Positions 17,252-26,005 of a DNA stretch of 64,000 nt are shown here, one piece after another. Made by a program: the position numbers and the translations under genes. Source of the DNA: Aggregicoccus sp. 17bor-14 (GTDB lineage: Bacteria; Myxococcota; Myxococcia; Myxococcales; Myxococcaceae); the NCBI RefSeq assembly GCF_009659535.1, contig NZ_VJZZ01000001.1, forward strand, positions 511,424-575,423. The letters are read 5' to 3'. The notes beneath the pieces were generated by a model that had not been told where the DNA came from, searched no databases, and saw only the letters and a list, made by a program, of their open reading frames with translations. Each line of letters starts with the position of its first letter. Within the stretch, counting starts at the first letter, position 1.

Positions 17252-19936
17252 CTAGCGGACCTCGAGCTTGCCGATGGCGAAGTCGGCGTTCTGCAGCAGC
17301 TCGTCACCCGCGCGGTTGCGCACCGCGGCGCGGAACTTCGTGCCGAGGTTGTTGCCGTCGAACACCGTGCCCACCGTCGCCGTGGCCGGGAGCTTCAGGC
17401 GCACGGAGTAGAACACCTTGCCGGTGGTCAGGTTGGAGTCCGCAGCCACCGCACCGGCGCCCGCGAACTTCTGGCTCGCGCCCGTGTAGAGGACGTTCGC
17501 CCCCGGGCCCGTGGTGGGCAGCGCCGCGCCGATGGCCTTGGGCGCCGCGCCCAGGGACAGCGCCGCGCTCGCCGCCGCAGGCTCCACGAACAGCGTGGAG
17601 TCCGCGACCGCGCGGGTGGTGTCCACCGGCAGGTTCATACCGGCCGAGTAGATGCCGCCGCGCGCCGTGGTGCTGCCCTGGCGGGCGTAGGAGACGTTCG
17701 ACACGAGGTCCAGCTGGACGACGCTGGCGCTCGAGGCGGCCGTGTTGAGGACCAAGCGCACCTTGCCGGCGCCCGCGGTCGGATCCGTGTAGACCAGGCC
17801 GTGGACGGCGGTGGTCGCCTGACCGGAGATGGTGCTGTCACCGGACTGCACCGCAGTGAGGGTCTGGCTGCCCAGCGTCTTGAACGTGACGCTGACCGAG
17901 CCGACGCCGCCCTCGGAGCCCGTGAACACGAGGTCCGCGGGCAGCGTGGCGCTCGCGTCCGTGGAGGTGAACTGCAGCGTCCCGGCGTAGTCCGCGACCG
18001 GGTTGCCGAAGCTGTCCTGCACGCGCACGGTCGCCGTGGCCGGGATGCCCGCGTTGACGCCCGCGGGCAGACCGAGCACGAGGCGGCTCTGGGCGGCGCT
18101 CACCGCGACGGTGGCGGTGCACGACCAGCCCGCGGCCGAGTCGCCCGCGGTGAGGGTCTGGCTGCCGGCCGTCACCAGGGTGGCGGTGAACACGCGGCTG
18201 CCCTGGTCACGCGACGGCACGAACGTCACCGCCGCCCCCAGGGTGGCCTTCGCGTCCGAGGAGCTGAGCGCCACGGTGCCGGCGTAGCCGGTCGCCGTGT
18301 TGCCCTGGGCGTCCTTGACCGTCACGCGCACCGGCAGGCTCGCGCCGGCAGTGCTGGTGGACGGGGTCTCGGAGATCTCGCAGGCGACGGCCGCACCGGC
18401 CCCCACGGCCACCGAGGCCGAGGCGGACAGGCTGTGCGCCGCGTCAGCGAAGGAGACCTGCTGGGTGCCGGTGGTCTTGAAGGTCACCGAGAACGCGTGG
18501 GTGCCCGCGTCGTCAGACGTGAAGGCGTAGTCGGCCGGGAGCACGGCCGCGCTGTCCGTGGAGCTCACGTGCACCGTGCCGCGGTAGCCCGTGGCGGTGT
18601 TGCCGTAGGCGTCCTTCACCGTCGCGGTGAAGGAGGCCGCCGCACCCGCCTCGGAGGAGGCCGGACCGGAGACGACGAGGGCCGCCGCATCCGCCGCGCT
18701 GACAGCCACGGTGGAGGAGGTCGCAGAGAGGCTGCCGCCCACCTCGGTCACGGTGAAGGAGTGGTCACCCGCGGTGCGGAAGCTCACCGAGGCGTGCGCC
18801 ACGCCGTCCACGAAGGTGACCGTGCCGGGCAGCTGGTCCGTCGCGTCCGAGGACGAGAAGGACGCGCTGCCGTTGTAACCGGCCGCCGCATTGCCCTTAC
18901 GGTCGCGCGCGGTGACGGTCACCGCGAGCGGCTCGCCGGCCCGCGCGGAGGCGGGCAGCGGCGCGAGGGTGTAGCTGAGGGCCGAGCCCGGCTTCACGCG
19001 CACCTCGGCAGTGGCCTTGAGCGCGGAGTTGGCCGAGTCCGTGACGGTCACGGTCTGCACGCCGGCCGTGGCGAAGGCCACGGTGATCTGCGCGCGGCCG
19101 TCGCTGCCCACCTGGACGTCCTGCACGGGGACCGCGCTGCCGTCGCTCAGCCGCACCTGGAGGGTGCCGCGCTGCTCGGTGGCGAGGTTGTTGTACGCGT
19201 CCGTGAAGGACACCTGGAAGGTGACGTCCGTGTCCGCGTCCGCCTCCACCGGGACGCTGGAGAGCAGCAGGGTCTTGGCGGCGGCCGCCTTGACCGGGAG
19301 CCCGGCGCTCTGGGTGCTGAAGGAGCCGGTCATCCCACCGCCCACGGTGCCGTTGGCGACGAGCAGCTGCGCGCCCGCCGTCTTGAACACCACGGGAACG
19401 GTCTTCACGCCCTTGTCCGCGGCGGTGAAGGTGAAGTCCCCGGGCAGCTCCGCCTGGGGATCGTTGCTCACCAGGTGCACCGTGCCCGTGTACGAGGGAA
19501 CGGTGGCGCCCGAGGGGTCCACGGCCGTGACCGTGACGTTGGTCGCAGCGCCCGCGACGATGGCCCCCGCCACGGCCAGCTTGAAGCCGGCCGCAGGGGT
19601 GGGGCCCACCGTGACGGTGAGCTTGGACTCGGCACGGTCGCTGCCGTGGCTGGCGGTGAGGGTGTAGACGGTGGTCTCGGTGGGGGAGACGTCCACCGAG
19701 GACTTGCCGGTCACGTCACCCACGCCGTTGTCGATGCTCAGACGGTTGGCGTTGTTGGCGGTGAAGACCAGCTTGGTGTGGCTGCCCTTCGCGATGGTCT
19801 CGGGCGCCGCGGTGAAGACGGCCACCGCGGGCTTTTCGCCACCGCCGCAGGCCGCGAGGCCCACGCACAGCAGGACGAGGAGGTTTCTAGTCATGGGCCG
19901 GGAGTAGGTTCGAGTGGAAGTGATGGCCTGGTTCAC
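17252..19936 (-). CDS. Large surface lipoprotein with six Ig-like repeats
   Basis: 894 residues. A lipobox (CVGLAACGGG) marks it as a lipoprotein. After a first Ig-like domain come six repeats of about 75-110 residues, each with a DxxGNxxTGYxGTVxxSSxD opening and an FKTxGxQ-type strand, as in Big_1/filamin-like adhesins. The C-terminal 150 residues are a different beta domain. The GTG at 19936 overlaps the upstream stop codon (GTGA) and has GGGAG before it, so I use it; an ATG at 19894 would give the shorter signal peptide MTRNLLVLLCVGLAAC. It is coupled to the sortilin-like gene. Likely role is adhesion or cell-surface structure. Confidence 0.85.
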   Translation of the reverse strand: MNQAITSTRTYSRPMTRNLLVLLCVGLAACGGGEKPAVAVFTAAPETIAKGSHTKLVFTANNANRLSIDNGVGDVTGKSSVDVSPTETTVYTLTASHGSDRAESKLTVTVGPTPAAGFKLAVAGAIVAGAATNVTVTAVDPSGATVPSYTGTVHLVSNDPQAELPGDFTFTAADKGVKTVPVVFKTAGAQLLVANGTVGGGMTGSFSTQSAGLPVKAAAAKTLLLSSVPVEADADTDVTFQVSFTDAYNNLATEQRGTLQVRLSDGSAVPVQDVQVGSDGRAQITVAFATAGVQTVTVTDSANSALKATAEVRVKPGSALSYTLAPLPASARAGEPLAVTVTARDRKGNAAAGYNGSASFSSSDATDQLPGTVTFVDGVAHASVSFRTAGDHSFTVTEVGGSLSATSSTVAVSAADAAALVVSGPASSEAGAAASFTATVKDAYGNTATGYRGTVHVSSTDSAAVLPADYAFTSDDAGTHAFSVTFKTTGTQQVSFADAAHSLSASASVAVGAGAAVACEISETPSTSTAGASLPVRVTVKDAQGNTATGYAGTVALSSSDAKATLGAAVTFVPSRDQGSRVFTATLVTAGSQTLTAGDSAAGWSCTATVAVSAAQSRLVLGLPAGVNAGIPATATVRVQDSFGNPVADYAGTLQFTSTDASATLPADLVFTGSEGGVGSVSVTFKTLGSQTLTAVQSGDSTISGQATTAVHGLVYTDPTAGAGKVRLVLNTAASSASVVQLDLVSNVSYARQGSTTARGGIYSAGMNLPVDTTRAVADSTLFVEPAAASAALSLGAAPKAIGAALPTTGPGANVLYTGASQKFAGAGAVAADSNLTTGKVFYSVRLKLPATATVGTVFDGNNLGTKFRAAVRNRAGDELLQNADFAIGKLEVR

Positions 19937-22900
19937 GGAGTGCTCCCGAACTTGGCAACGAGGGCGCTGAGGTCAGCCTCCTCGATGGTGGTGGGGCTGC
20001 CGGTCAGGTCGAGGGTGTTGGAGTAGAAGAGCGAGTTGCTGAAGGCGAGGCCCGCGCTCGGCCCCGTCGCCGGGGTGGTGCCCAGGCGGGTGGCCATGGC
20101 CTGCAGGTCGAAGTAGTCGATGACCCCGTTGCCGTCCCAGTCACCGGTGCTCGGCGCGCTGGCCGGCTCGCTCTCCGGGTGGATCTCCCAGATGCCGCGG
20201 CCGTAGGTGGCCACGCGCACGAGGCCGCCGTTGGAGGAGATGACCACGTCGTAGGTGCGCACCATGGGCAGGCCCTGGCCGTAGCGGGCCCAGGTCTTGC
20301 CACCGTCGACGGTGCGGTAGAGGCCGATCTCGGTGGCCACGTAGATGGTCGAGTCGGTGAGGTCGCTCGGGTCGTACTTCACGCTCCAGATGGGCACGTT
20401 CGGCAGGTCGAAGCCGGTGCCGTTACCGTGGAAGGGCACCCAGGTCTGACCGGCGTCGGTCGTCTTGTAGAGGTGACCCACGGAGTCGGGGACGACGGTG
20501 TTCGCGAGCGTCACGGCGCCAGCGGAGGCCACCAGCCAGGTCTGCTTCACGTCCGTGCCACCCAGGCTGGCCGGGTTGCGGGGGACGGTGACCGCCTGGA
20601 TGAAGCCGATCTGATCCGTGCCGACCGTGACGGCGGTCGCGGCGTTGATCACGTTCACCGCGTTGCCCTTGTCGATGATGATCGCCGAGCCACCGCTGGA
20701 GAGCGGCACGCCGTAGATGCGGGCGGGCACGCCGTCCACCGTGTAGGAGTACGGCGAGACGATCGGGCCGTTGCCGCGGGTGCCGCGCACCGAGCCGGCG
20801 ACCGTGAAGCCCGCGGGCGTCATGCGGGTGAACACGGGGGTCTCGTTCAGCGGATCCACGCGGATGCGGTAGACGTTCAGGCTGCTGTTGGCGACCACCG
20901 AGCCGTTGTCGTCGTTGAGCGCGCCGTAGCGCACGAGGAACGGGATGCCATCACCGGCCGGGAAGCTGGTGGTGAACGCGCGCCAGTTGCTCTTCTCCAC
21001 GCCGTTCTCGAGGCGGGTGGGACGGCTGCAGTCGCGCAGGCGCGGGACACAGAAGCGCCAGCTGCTCTGCACCGAGGCCCAGTACACGGGGTTCTGGCCG
21101 CGCGAGTCGTTGGCCACCGCGTTGCCGATGCCGTCACCGCCGATGATCTGGTCCCAGTTCTGCAGGTCGAAGTCGAAGACGAAGCTCTCGTCGTCGACCA
21201 GGCGGAAGCGGGTGCCGTTGTCCTGCAGGCCGGTGAAGACCACGCTGCCCGTGCCGTAGACCGGGTCACCCGAGCCCACCGCGTAGGGCAGCTGGGTCAC
21301 GAGGCCCACGTCCGGGAACTGCCAGGCCACGGTGGCCGGGCTGGTCACGTCGAACAGGTTGTAGGAGGCGAAGAGGCCGCCGTCCGTGCCGGCGAACGCC
21401 ACCGCGCCCGCGCTGGTGCGGATGATGGTGGCCGTGTGCCAGTCAGCGTGCACGTAGGGCAGGAAGCCGTCCGCCGTGAGGCCGCCGCCGCCCTGGGGCA
21501 GCCAGTGCGCCACGTTCTCCCAGGTCGCGCCGCCGTTGCGGGTGCGCGCACCGCAGAGGTTGCCGCCGATGAGCACGTTGTTGGAGTTACCCGGGTCCAC
21601 CGCGATGGCCAGGTTGTAGTAGCTCTGGTTGTGGCCGATATCGAGGGTCTTGCAGTCGGCGCCGCTGGTCGGGTTGGCCATCGCCGTGGCCTTGGTGCCC
21701 ACCACCGTCCAGCTCGCACCGCCGTCGGTGCTCTTGAGGATGGCCGCGGTGGCGTTGCCCGCCGAGCCACTGTCGATGATGGTGCTGGCCTGGGCGTACA
21801 CGACCGCGTTGCCCGGGTTCGGGGCCGCGTTGCCGGCAATCTGCATGCGGCCGACCTCGCCCGCGCCGCCCGCGGTGAGCGCCGCGGTCAGCGCGCCGGA
21901 GGCGCGCACGGAGACCCAGGTCGCGCCCGAGTCGGTGCTCTTCCAGAAGTCACCGTAGTTGCCCACGGCCGGGTTCGAAGCGCAGGCGGCCACGCCGAGC
22001 GACGAGTTCTGGGTGCCGCTGGCCGGCGTGGGGGGCAGGCCGCCGGGGCAGGCGTACACGCCGCTCACGAGCCACTGGGACTGGCCGCCCGTGGTGCCCA
22101 GGTACGTGAGCGCCCAGGTGGCCTCGCGCACCGGGCCAGTGGCCGCGGTGTTCGGCAGGTCGATGAGGCCGAAGGTCGCACCGCCGTCCGTGGAGCGGTA
22201 GAAGCCGTCGTCCGTGGCGACCAGGATGTTGCTGGAGTTGGTCGGGTCCACCTTGATGTCGCGCACGTTGTTCGTGGCGGTGGGCTTGCCATCCACCGGG
22301 TGCGTGGCCGCGAGGACGATCGGAGCGCCCCAGGTGGCGCCCTCGTCGGTGGACTTCACGATGCCGCCGCCCTGACGGTCGAACGCGTCACCGAGGCCGA
22401 TGAACACCGTCGCCGGGTTGTTCGGGTCGATGTCCAGCGCGCCGATGGCGAGCGAGCCGAGGTTGTCGGTGAGGGGCAGCCAGGTGGGGTACTGGCCGAA
22501 GTCGGTGGCCTTCCAGAGACCGCCGCCGGAGGTGGCGAGGTACACGGTCTTGGGATCGCCCGGCTTCACGCGGATCTGCGTGGGACGGCCCGAGTCGATC
22601 GACTTGTAGTAGGTGCCGTTGTACGAGGAGCGGGCGGTGCCAGGCCCGAGGCTGAGCCAGGGACGGGTGCCGGCGGCGGCCGGGCCGACGGCGTTCGCGT
22701 CACCGAGCGCGCGCACGAAGTTGTCCTGCGAGGCGGGCTTGTTCCAGCGCTCGTTCTCGCGGGCCACGATGCTCAGCAGCTGGTTGTTGAACTCGGCGGG
22801 GCGCGGGCCGACTTCGGCCTGCAGCGCGAGCCGGCGCAGGTCGGCGAAGTCCTGCTCGACCTTCTCGTTCTCCGCCTCGGAGGCGCCCTCTTCCTCCATC

Positions 22901-23091
22901 TCGGGGACGAGCTCCTCCTGCCAGGGGATGAAGTCCGCGCCCTGCGCGAGCGCCTGCTCGGCGCGCTTCACGGCGGCGTCGTGCTTCGCCTCTTTCCAGT
23001 TCTTGTACGCGCCGACCACGGCCGGGGCGCATGCCGCGAGCCCCACCGAAGTCGTCAGTCCAAACAGCTTCCACTTGGTTCTACTAAGCAT
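19933..23091 (-). CDS. Sortilin/BNR-type beta-propeller lipoprotein with dockerin-like C-terminus
   Basis: 1,052 residues. The signal sequence ends in a lipobox (SVGLAAC, Cys21), so it is probably a lipoprotein. A helical, acidic stretch follows to about residue 120. Then a large beta-propeller carries at least seven Asp-boxes of the type STDxGxTW (KSTDEGATW, RSTDGGATF, KSTDSGATW, KSTDGGASW, KTTDAGQTW, RTVDGGKTW and a degenerate RNGGATW), as in sortilin/VPS10 and BNR proteins. The end has DWDGNGVIDYFDLQ, a dockerin- or EF-hand-like calcium loop, with a second half-repeat after it. The ATG at 23091 gives the best signal peptide. Role and ligand are unknown; it precedes the Ig-repeat lipoprotein with a 4-bp overlap. 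Confidence 0.85.
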   Translation of the reverse strand: MLSRTKWKLFGLTTSVGLAACAPAVVGAYKNWKEAKHDAAVKRAEQALAQGADFIPWQEELVPEMEEEGASEAENEKVEQDFADLRRLALQAEVGPRPAEFNNQLLSIVARENERWNKPASQDNFVRALGDANAVGPAAAGTRPWLSLGPGTARSSYNGTYYKSIDSGRPTQIRVKPGDPKTVYLATSGGGLWKATDFGQYPTWLPLTDNLGSLAIGALDIDPNNPATVFIGLGDAFDRQGGGIVKSTDEGATWGAPIVLAATHPVDGKPTATNNVRDIKVDPTNSSNILVATDDGFYRSTDGGATFGLIDLPNTAATGPVREATWALTYLGTTGGQSQWLVSGVYACPGGLPPTPASGTQNSSLGVAACASNPAVGNYGDFWKSTDSGATWVSVRASGALTAALTAGGAGEVGRMQIAGNAAPNPGNAVVYAQASTIIDSGSAGNATAAILKSTDGGASWTVVGTKATAMANPTSGADCKTLDIGHNQSYYNLAIAVDPGNSNNVLIGGNLCGARTRNGGATWENVAHWLPQGGGGLTADGFLPYVHADWHTATIIRTSAGAVAFAGTDGGLFASYNLFDVTSPATVAWQFPDVGLVTQLPYAVGSGDPVYGTGSVVFTGLQDNGTRFRLVDDESFVFDFDLQNWDQIIGGDGIGNAVANDSRGQNPVYWASVQSSWRFCVPRLRDCSRPTRLENGVEKSNWRAFTTSFPAGDGIPFLVRYGALNDDNGSVVANSSLNVYRIRVDPLNETPVFTRMTPAGFTVAGSVRGTRGNGPIVSPYSYTVDGVPARIYGVPLSSGGSAIIIDKGNAVNVINAATAVTVGTDQIGFIQAVTVPRNPASLGGTDVKQTWLVASAGAVTLANTVVPDSVGHLYKTTDAGQTWVPFHGNGTGFDLPNVPIWSVKYDPSDLTDSTIYVATEIGLYRTVDGGKTWARYGQGLPMVRTYDVVISSNGGLVRVATYGRGIWEIHPESEPASAPSTGDWDGNGVIDYFDLQAMATRLGTTPATGPSAGLAFSNSLFYSNTLDLTGSPTTIEEADLSALVAKFGSTP

Positions 23092-23641
23092 AGGCACCCG
23101 AGGGGGTTTCGAGCCGCACCACAACTGAACTTCCGCTTCCGTTTCGACTGCAGGGTCCGCCCGTACTCTGGGCGGGAGGGGGTAGGCCGCAGCGGCCCGG
23201 CGCGCGCTCCGAGGAGGGCGTGCCGGCCAGCGGCTGAGCAGAGGTCAACAGGGACGCGCGCGGGAGAGGCGGCGCGCAGTCGTGCAGGACGGGCTCGAAG
23301 CCGGGCGCAGCGCGCGCGGAGCGGAGATCCGCTCCGGGAGGAGTTCAGAGACCTGCACGCGAAATGCGGCGCCTGAATCCACTGCGTCTGCAAAACAAAG
23401 GGCCATTCCTGCGGCTCCCGGACTGTCGAGGGGAGGAAATTGTGCACGAGTGGAAATCCCGCTGGGAAGGGCCCCCCCCAAAAAAACTGCGGCAAAACGC
23501 CGCATCACTCGGAGAGCAGGCAGCGCGCCGCAGCGCGCCATGACGGGTGGGGGGGGTACTTGCAATCCGGTTGCGTTCTGGGGGTGGTAGCGGACAGCAG
23601 CGCGAAGAGGGGGCTGACGCCACGGGGCCTGCGGGTCCAGG
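23092..23641. other. Large divergent intergenic region
   Basis: At 550 bp this is the longest gene-free stretch in the window. It separates the sortilin-like gene (minus) from a Cys-rich lipoprotein gene (plus). The part from about 23380 to 23500 is less GC-rich than its surroundings, with an A-run and several T-runs when read on the minus strand. It holds an intrinsic terminator-like element for the minus strand (23480-23504) that terminates no visible gene. I see no protein-coding frame with normal codon use here. Confidence 0.7.
23480..23504 (-). terminator. Orphan intrinsic terminator (stem-loop plus seven T)
   Basis: On the minus strand TGCGGC (from 23504) pairs perfectly with GCCGCA, loop GTTTT, followed by G and seven T (ending at 23480). 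It is the only clear T-tailed terminator in the window. No annotated gene ends upstream of it on that strand; the sortilin-like gene starts about 390 bases downstream. It may end a small RNA or act as a leader attenuator. Confidence 0.5.
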
Positions 23642-24127
23642 ATGGAGTGCATGGCTCCCCTCCTCCGCTCCGTGCTCCTCCCTGCCCTGCTGCTCTGCGC
23701 CTGCGCGCGCTCCTCCGAGCCCTCGCCCCGCGCGAGCGCGCCCGCCTCACACGAGGCCTCGACGCAGCCCGCGGCCGCGCCTCGCGAGGCGCCCCGCCCC
23801 GAAGCCTCCCCTGCCGCGGCCGCGCCGGCAGAGCCCGCGAGCGCAGTGCCTCCCGCTGTGGCCGCACCGGAGGCGGGAGCGGGAGGACGCTGCACGAGCG
23901 ACGCCGACTGCGCGCTCACCCGCATCGACGAGAGCGGCTGCTGCGAGACGCTGTGCACGCCGAGGCCCGTGCTGCGCAGCGAGCTCGCGCAGCTCGAGGA
24001 GCGCAAGCGCCAGTGCGGGGCGAGCGCCCAGCGCTGCCCGGATCCGGTGTGCGCGCCCCCGCGCTTCCGCACCGGCGTCGCGTGCCAGGCGGGCCGCTGC
24101 GCGGCGACGCAGCAGTCGGACGACTAG
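23642..24127 (+). CDS. Cysteine-rich lipoprotein of unknown function
   Basis: 161 residues. A hydrophobic signal (about residues 5-18) ends in a possible lipobox, LLLCAC. An Ala/Pro-rich linker of about 60 residues follows. The C-terminal 75 residues form a small cysteine-rich domain, opening RCTSDADCALTRIDESGCCETLC and containing nine or ten cysteines, likely disulfide-bonded outside the cytoplasm. The starts at 23642 and 23651 (second ATG) are both possible. No family assignment. It stands alone, followed by a strong hairpin. Confidence 0.78.
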   Translation: MECMAPLLRSVLLPALLLCACARSSEPSPRASAPASHEASTQPAAAPREAPRPEASPAAAAPAEPASAVPPAVAAPEAGAGGRCTSDADCALTRIDESGCCETLCTPRPVLRSELAQLEERKRQCGASAQRCPDPVCAPPRFRTGVACQAGRCAATQQSDD

Positions 24128-24152
24128 CGCAGCTCCGGGCCCCGCAAGCGGC

Positions 24153-24190
24153 GAGGCCTGCCGTCCCTCGCGCGGAGGGAGGCAGGCCTC
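24153..24190. terminator. Strong bidirectional hairpin
   Basis: GAGGCCTGCC (24153-24162) pairs with GGCAGGCCTC (24181-24190), and an inner TCCCT/AGGGA pair (24164-24168 with 24176-24180) extends the stem. It sits between convergent stop codons at 24127 and 24218. Confidence 0.7.
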
Positions 24191-24217
24191 GAGGTGCCGC
24201 GGGAGGGAGCGTGGCGG

Positions 24218-24976
24218 CTAGAAGTTGAGGCCCACGCGCATCAGCGCGATGGCGCCCTGCTCATCACTCGCCTTGGGCATGTGCCAGCCGGCGAGCACCG
24301 AGGCCTCCAGGATGCGCCACTGGTAGCCCACGGTGCCGCCGCTCACGAGCTCGAACTCGCGGCCGACGCGGCCCCCCGGCGGCTTGCCGCCCATCTCCGC
24401 CTCCTGCTTGAAGCGGGAGTTGAGGCCCACCATCAGGTGCTCGGTGAGCAGGTAGCCCAGGCCCACGTGGCCCTCGAAGTCCGCGTCCTGTCGCTCCATC
24501 TCGTGGCCGGCGACGAAGTTCGCGGTGCCCAGGAGCTGGCCCCAGCGGCGCCCCGCCGAGACGAAGAGCTCGACCTCGCCGCCGTCCGAGCTGAAGCCGA
24601 GCTGCTTGTAGCGCGCACCGGCCGAGAGGTTCACGCCGTGCTTGCCCTGGCGCAGGAACTGGTACTTCGCCTGCACCTCGGGGGTGAAGCCCTCGCCGCC
24701 GCTGCGCAGCTCGCCGCCGGCGCGCAGCGCGAGCCCCGGCAGTGCCACCATCTCCACCGTCTGGGTGACGCCGTAGCCGCTGCTGCCGTCCGCACCGGCC
24801 CGGGTCGCGGTCCCGTTCGTCTCGGCGCGCACCTGCGTGGGCGGCACCGAGGCACTCTCGGAGAGCGGGAAGAAGCGGTCCACCGTGTCGTCCGCCCCGA
24901 CCACCTGCGCGTGGGCGACGGGAGCAGCGAGCGAGACCAGAGCAGTGGTGCGGAGGATGAGCGAGCGGAGAGCCAT
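24218..24976 (-). CDS. Putative outer-membrane beta-barrel protein
   Basis: 252 residues with a signal peptide (MALRSLILRTTALVSLAAPVAHA, cut before QVVG). The mature part is made of alternating amphipathic strands (YQFLRQGKHGVNLSAGARY, GEVELFVSAGRRWGQLLGTANFVAG, FEGHVGLGYLLTEHLMVGLNSRF) and ends in a strand with terminal Phe (ALMRVGLNF), as in BamA-assembled barrels. Function is unknown. The start at 24976 is the only one giving a signal peptide. It stands alone. Confidence 0.8.
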   Translation of the reverse strand: MALRSLILRTTALVSLAAPVAHAQVVGADDTVDRFFPLSESASVPPTQVRAETNGTATRAGADGSSGYGVTQTVEMVALPGLALRAGGELRSGGEGFTPEVQAKYQFLRQGKHGVNLSAGARYKQLGFSSDGGEVELFVSAGRRWGQLLGTANFVAGHEMERQDADFEGHVGLGYLLTEHLMVGLNSRFKQEAEMGGKPPGGRVGREFELVSGGTVGYQWRILEASVLAGWHMPKASDEQGAIALMRVGLNF

Positions 24977-25186
24977 GGGACGCGAAGGATGTCGTCGCGC
25001 CCAGACCGCCGTCAAACGCGCCGCACCGCACCGCGGTCTGCGGCAAGTTGTCGCAGGGGGAGCGGCGCCGGCGGGTCGTCCCCGTCTCTTCTCAGGGCGC
25101 GGCGTCCGGAGGCAGGCCGCGCAAAGCGCGCGCGGAAACCCCGGAGGGCGGAGCGGCCAGCCTCCAGCGGGTGACGTGCAGGGCGT

Positions 25187-25210
25187 GCTGCGCAGGGGCG
25201 AGCGCGCAGC
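25187..25210 (-). terminator. Hairpin directly after the TPR gene
   Basis: GCTGCGC (25187-25193) and GCGCAGC (25204-25210) flank a 10-nt loop. The stem abuts the stop codon at 25211 on the minus strand and would end the DnaJ-DnaK-TPR transcript. Confidence 0.5.
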
Positions 25211-26005
25211 TCAGGAGGCGATGACGCCCTCTTCCAGCAGCTGCGCGAGGATGCGGGCGGTGTCCAGCCGGCTCATCCCCGAGAGCGCGAAGAGGTCCTC
25301 GTAGCTCACCGTGCCGTCGATCTGCGCGAGCACGAAGCCGGCGCGGTGGTCCAGGTTGAGCCAGATGATCTCGTCGTCCTGCAGCCGCACCTTGGGCACG
25401 CGCCCGAGGTCGCCCAGCTTGGACTCGAGCATGGTCATCAGCGTGTGCTCGCTGCGCTCGATGAGCGCCTGCACCTGCGGCTCGTTGGGAGCGAGCTCGC
25501 GCGCCTTGAGCAGCAGGTCCATGGCGCCGGAGTGATCGTCCAGGCCGAGCAGATCCTCGGCGCCGCGCAGCAGCGTCTCCACCTCCGCGCGGGCGCCCGA
25601 GCTCAGGGGCCCCGCGTCGTCCGTGCCGGCGGGCTCCGCGGCGATGAGATCCAGCGCATCGCGCTTGGCGGGCGACACGCTGCTCAGGTGCACACCGGGA
25701 TTCGCCGCGCTGTCCCAGGCGCTGGAGGCGTCCGGCGTGAGCTTGCGCGAGGCCTCCGCGCCCCAGTCCTCGAGCGTGGCAGGCGCGGGGCTGCCGGCGG
25801 GGTCCACACGGATGAAGGGGTTGGTGATGCGGCGCGGGCTCGCGGAGGGCGGCTGATTGGCCTCGAGCAGCTGCTGGCGCGCGCGCTCGTTGCCCGGGTC
25901 CAGCTTCAGCGCCTGCTCGAGCAGCCTGCGCGCGCCCTCCGCATCGCCGCTCAGGCGCAGCCAGAGGGCCGCCTCGATGAGCTGCTCGGTGCGCTCGGCG
26001 CTCAT
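25211..26005 (-). CDS. TPR protein of the DnaK cassette
   Basis: 264 residues, soluble. The N-terminus is TPR-like (LWLRLSGDAEGARRLLEQALKLDPGNERARQQLLEANQ). A polar linker of about 80 residues follows. A second helical part (LLLKARELAPNEPQVQALIER) and a C-terminal winged-helix-like segment (YEDLFALSGMSRLDTARILAQLLEEGVI) close it; that ending resembles the C-termini of some myxobacterial regulators of the DUF4388 type. Its start overlaps the dnaK stop codon (ATGA), so it is translationally coupled to DnaK and probably acts with it. No enzymatic motif. Confidence 0.82.
   Translation of the reverse strand: MSAERTEQLIEAALWLRLSGDAEGARRLLEQALKLDPGNERARQQLLEANQPPSASPRRITNPFIRVDPAGSPAPATLEDWGAEASRKLTPDASSAWDSAANPGVHLSSVSPAKRDALDLIAAEPAGTDDAGPLSSGARAEVETLLRGAEDLLGLDDHSGAMDLLLKARELAPNEPQVQALIERSEHTLMTMLESKLGDLGRVPKVRLQDDEIIWLNLDHRAGFVLAQIDGTVSYEDLFALSGMSRLDTARILAQLLEEGVIAS

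Noticed and set aside
23548-23564. Sigma-54-like site (GG, 10 bases, TTGCAA) before the Cys-rich lipoprotein gene
   Set aside because: The GG match comes only from a run of eight G, and the TGGC element is missing.
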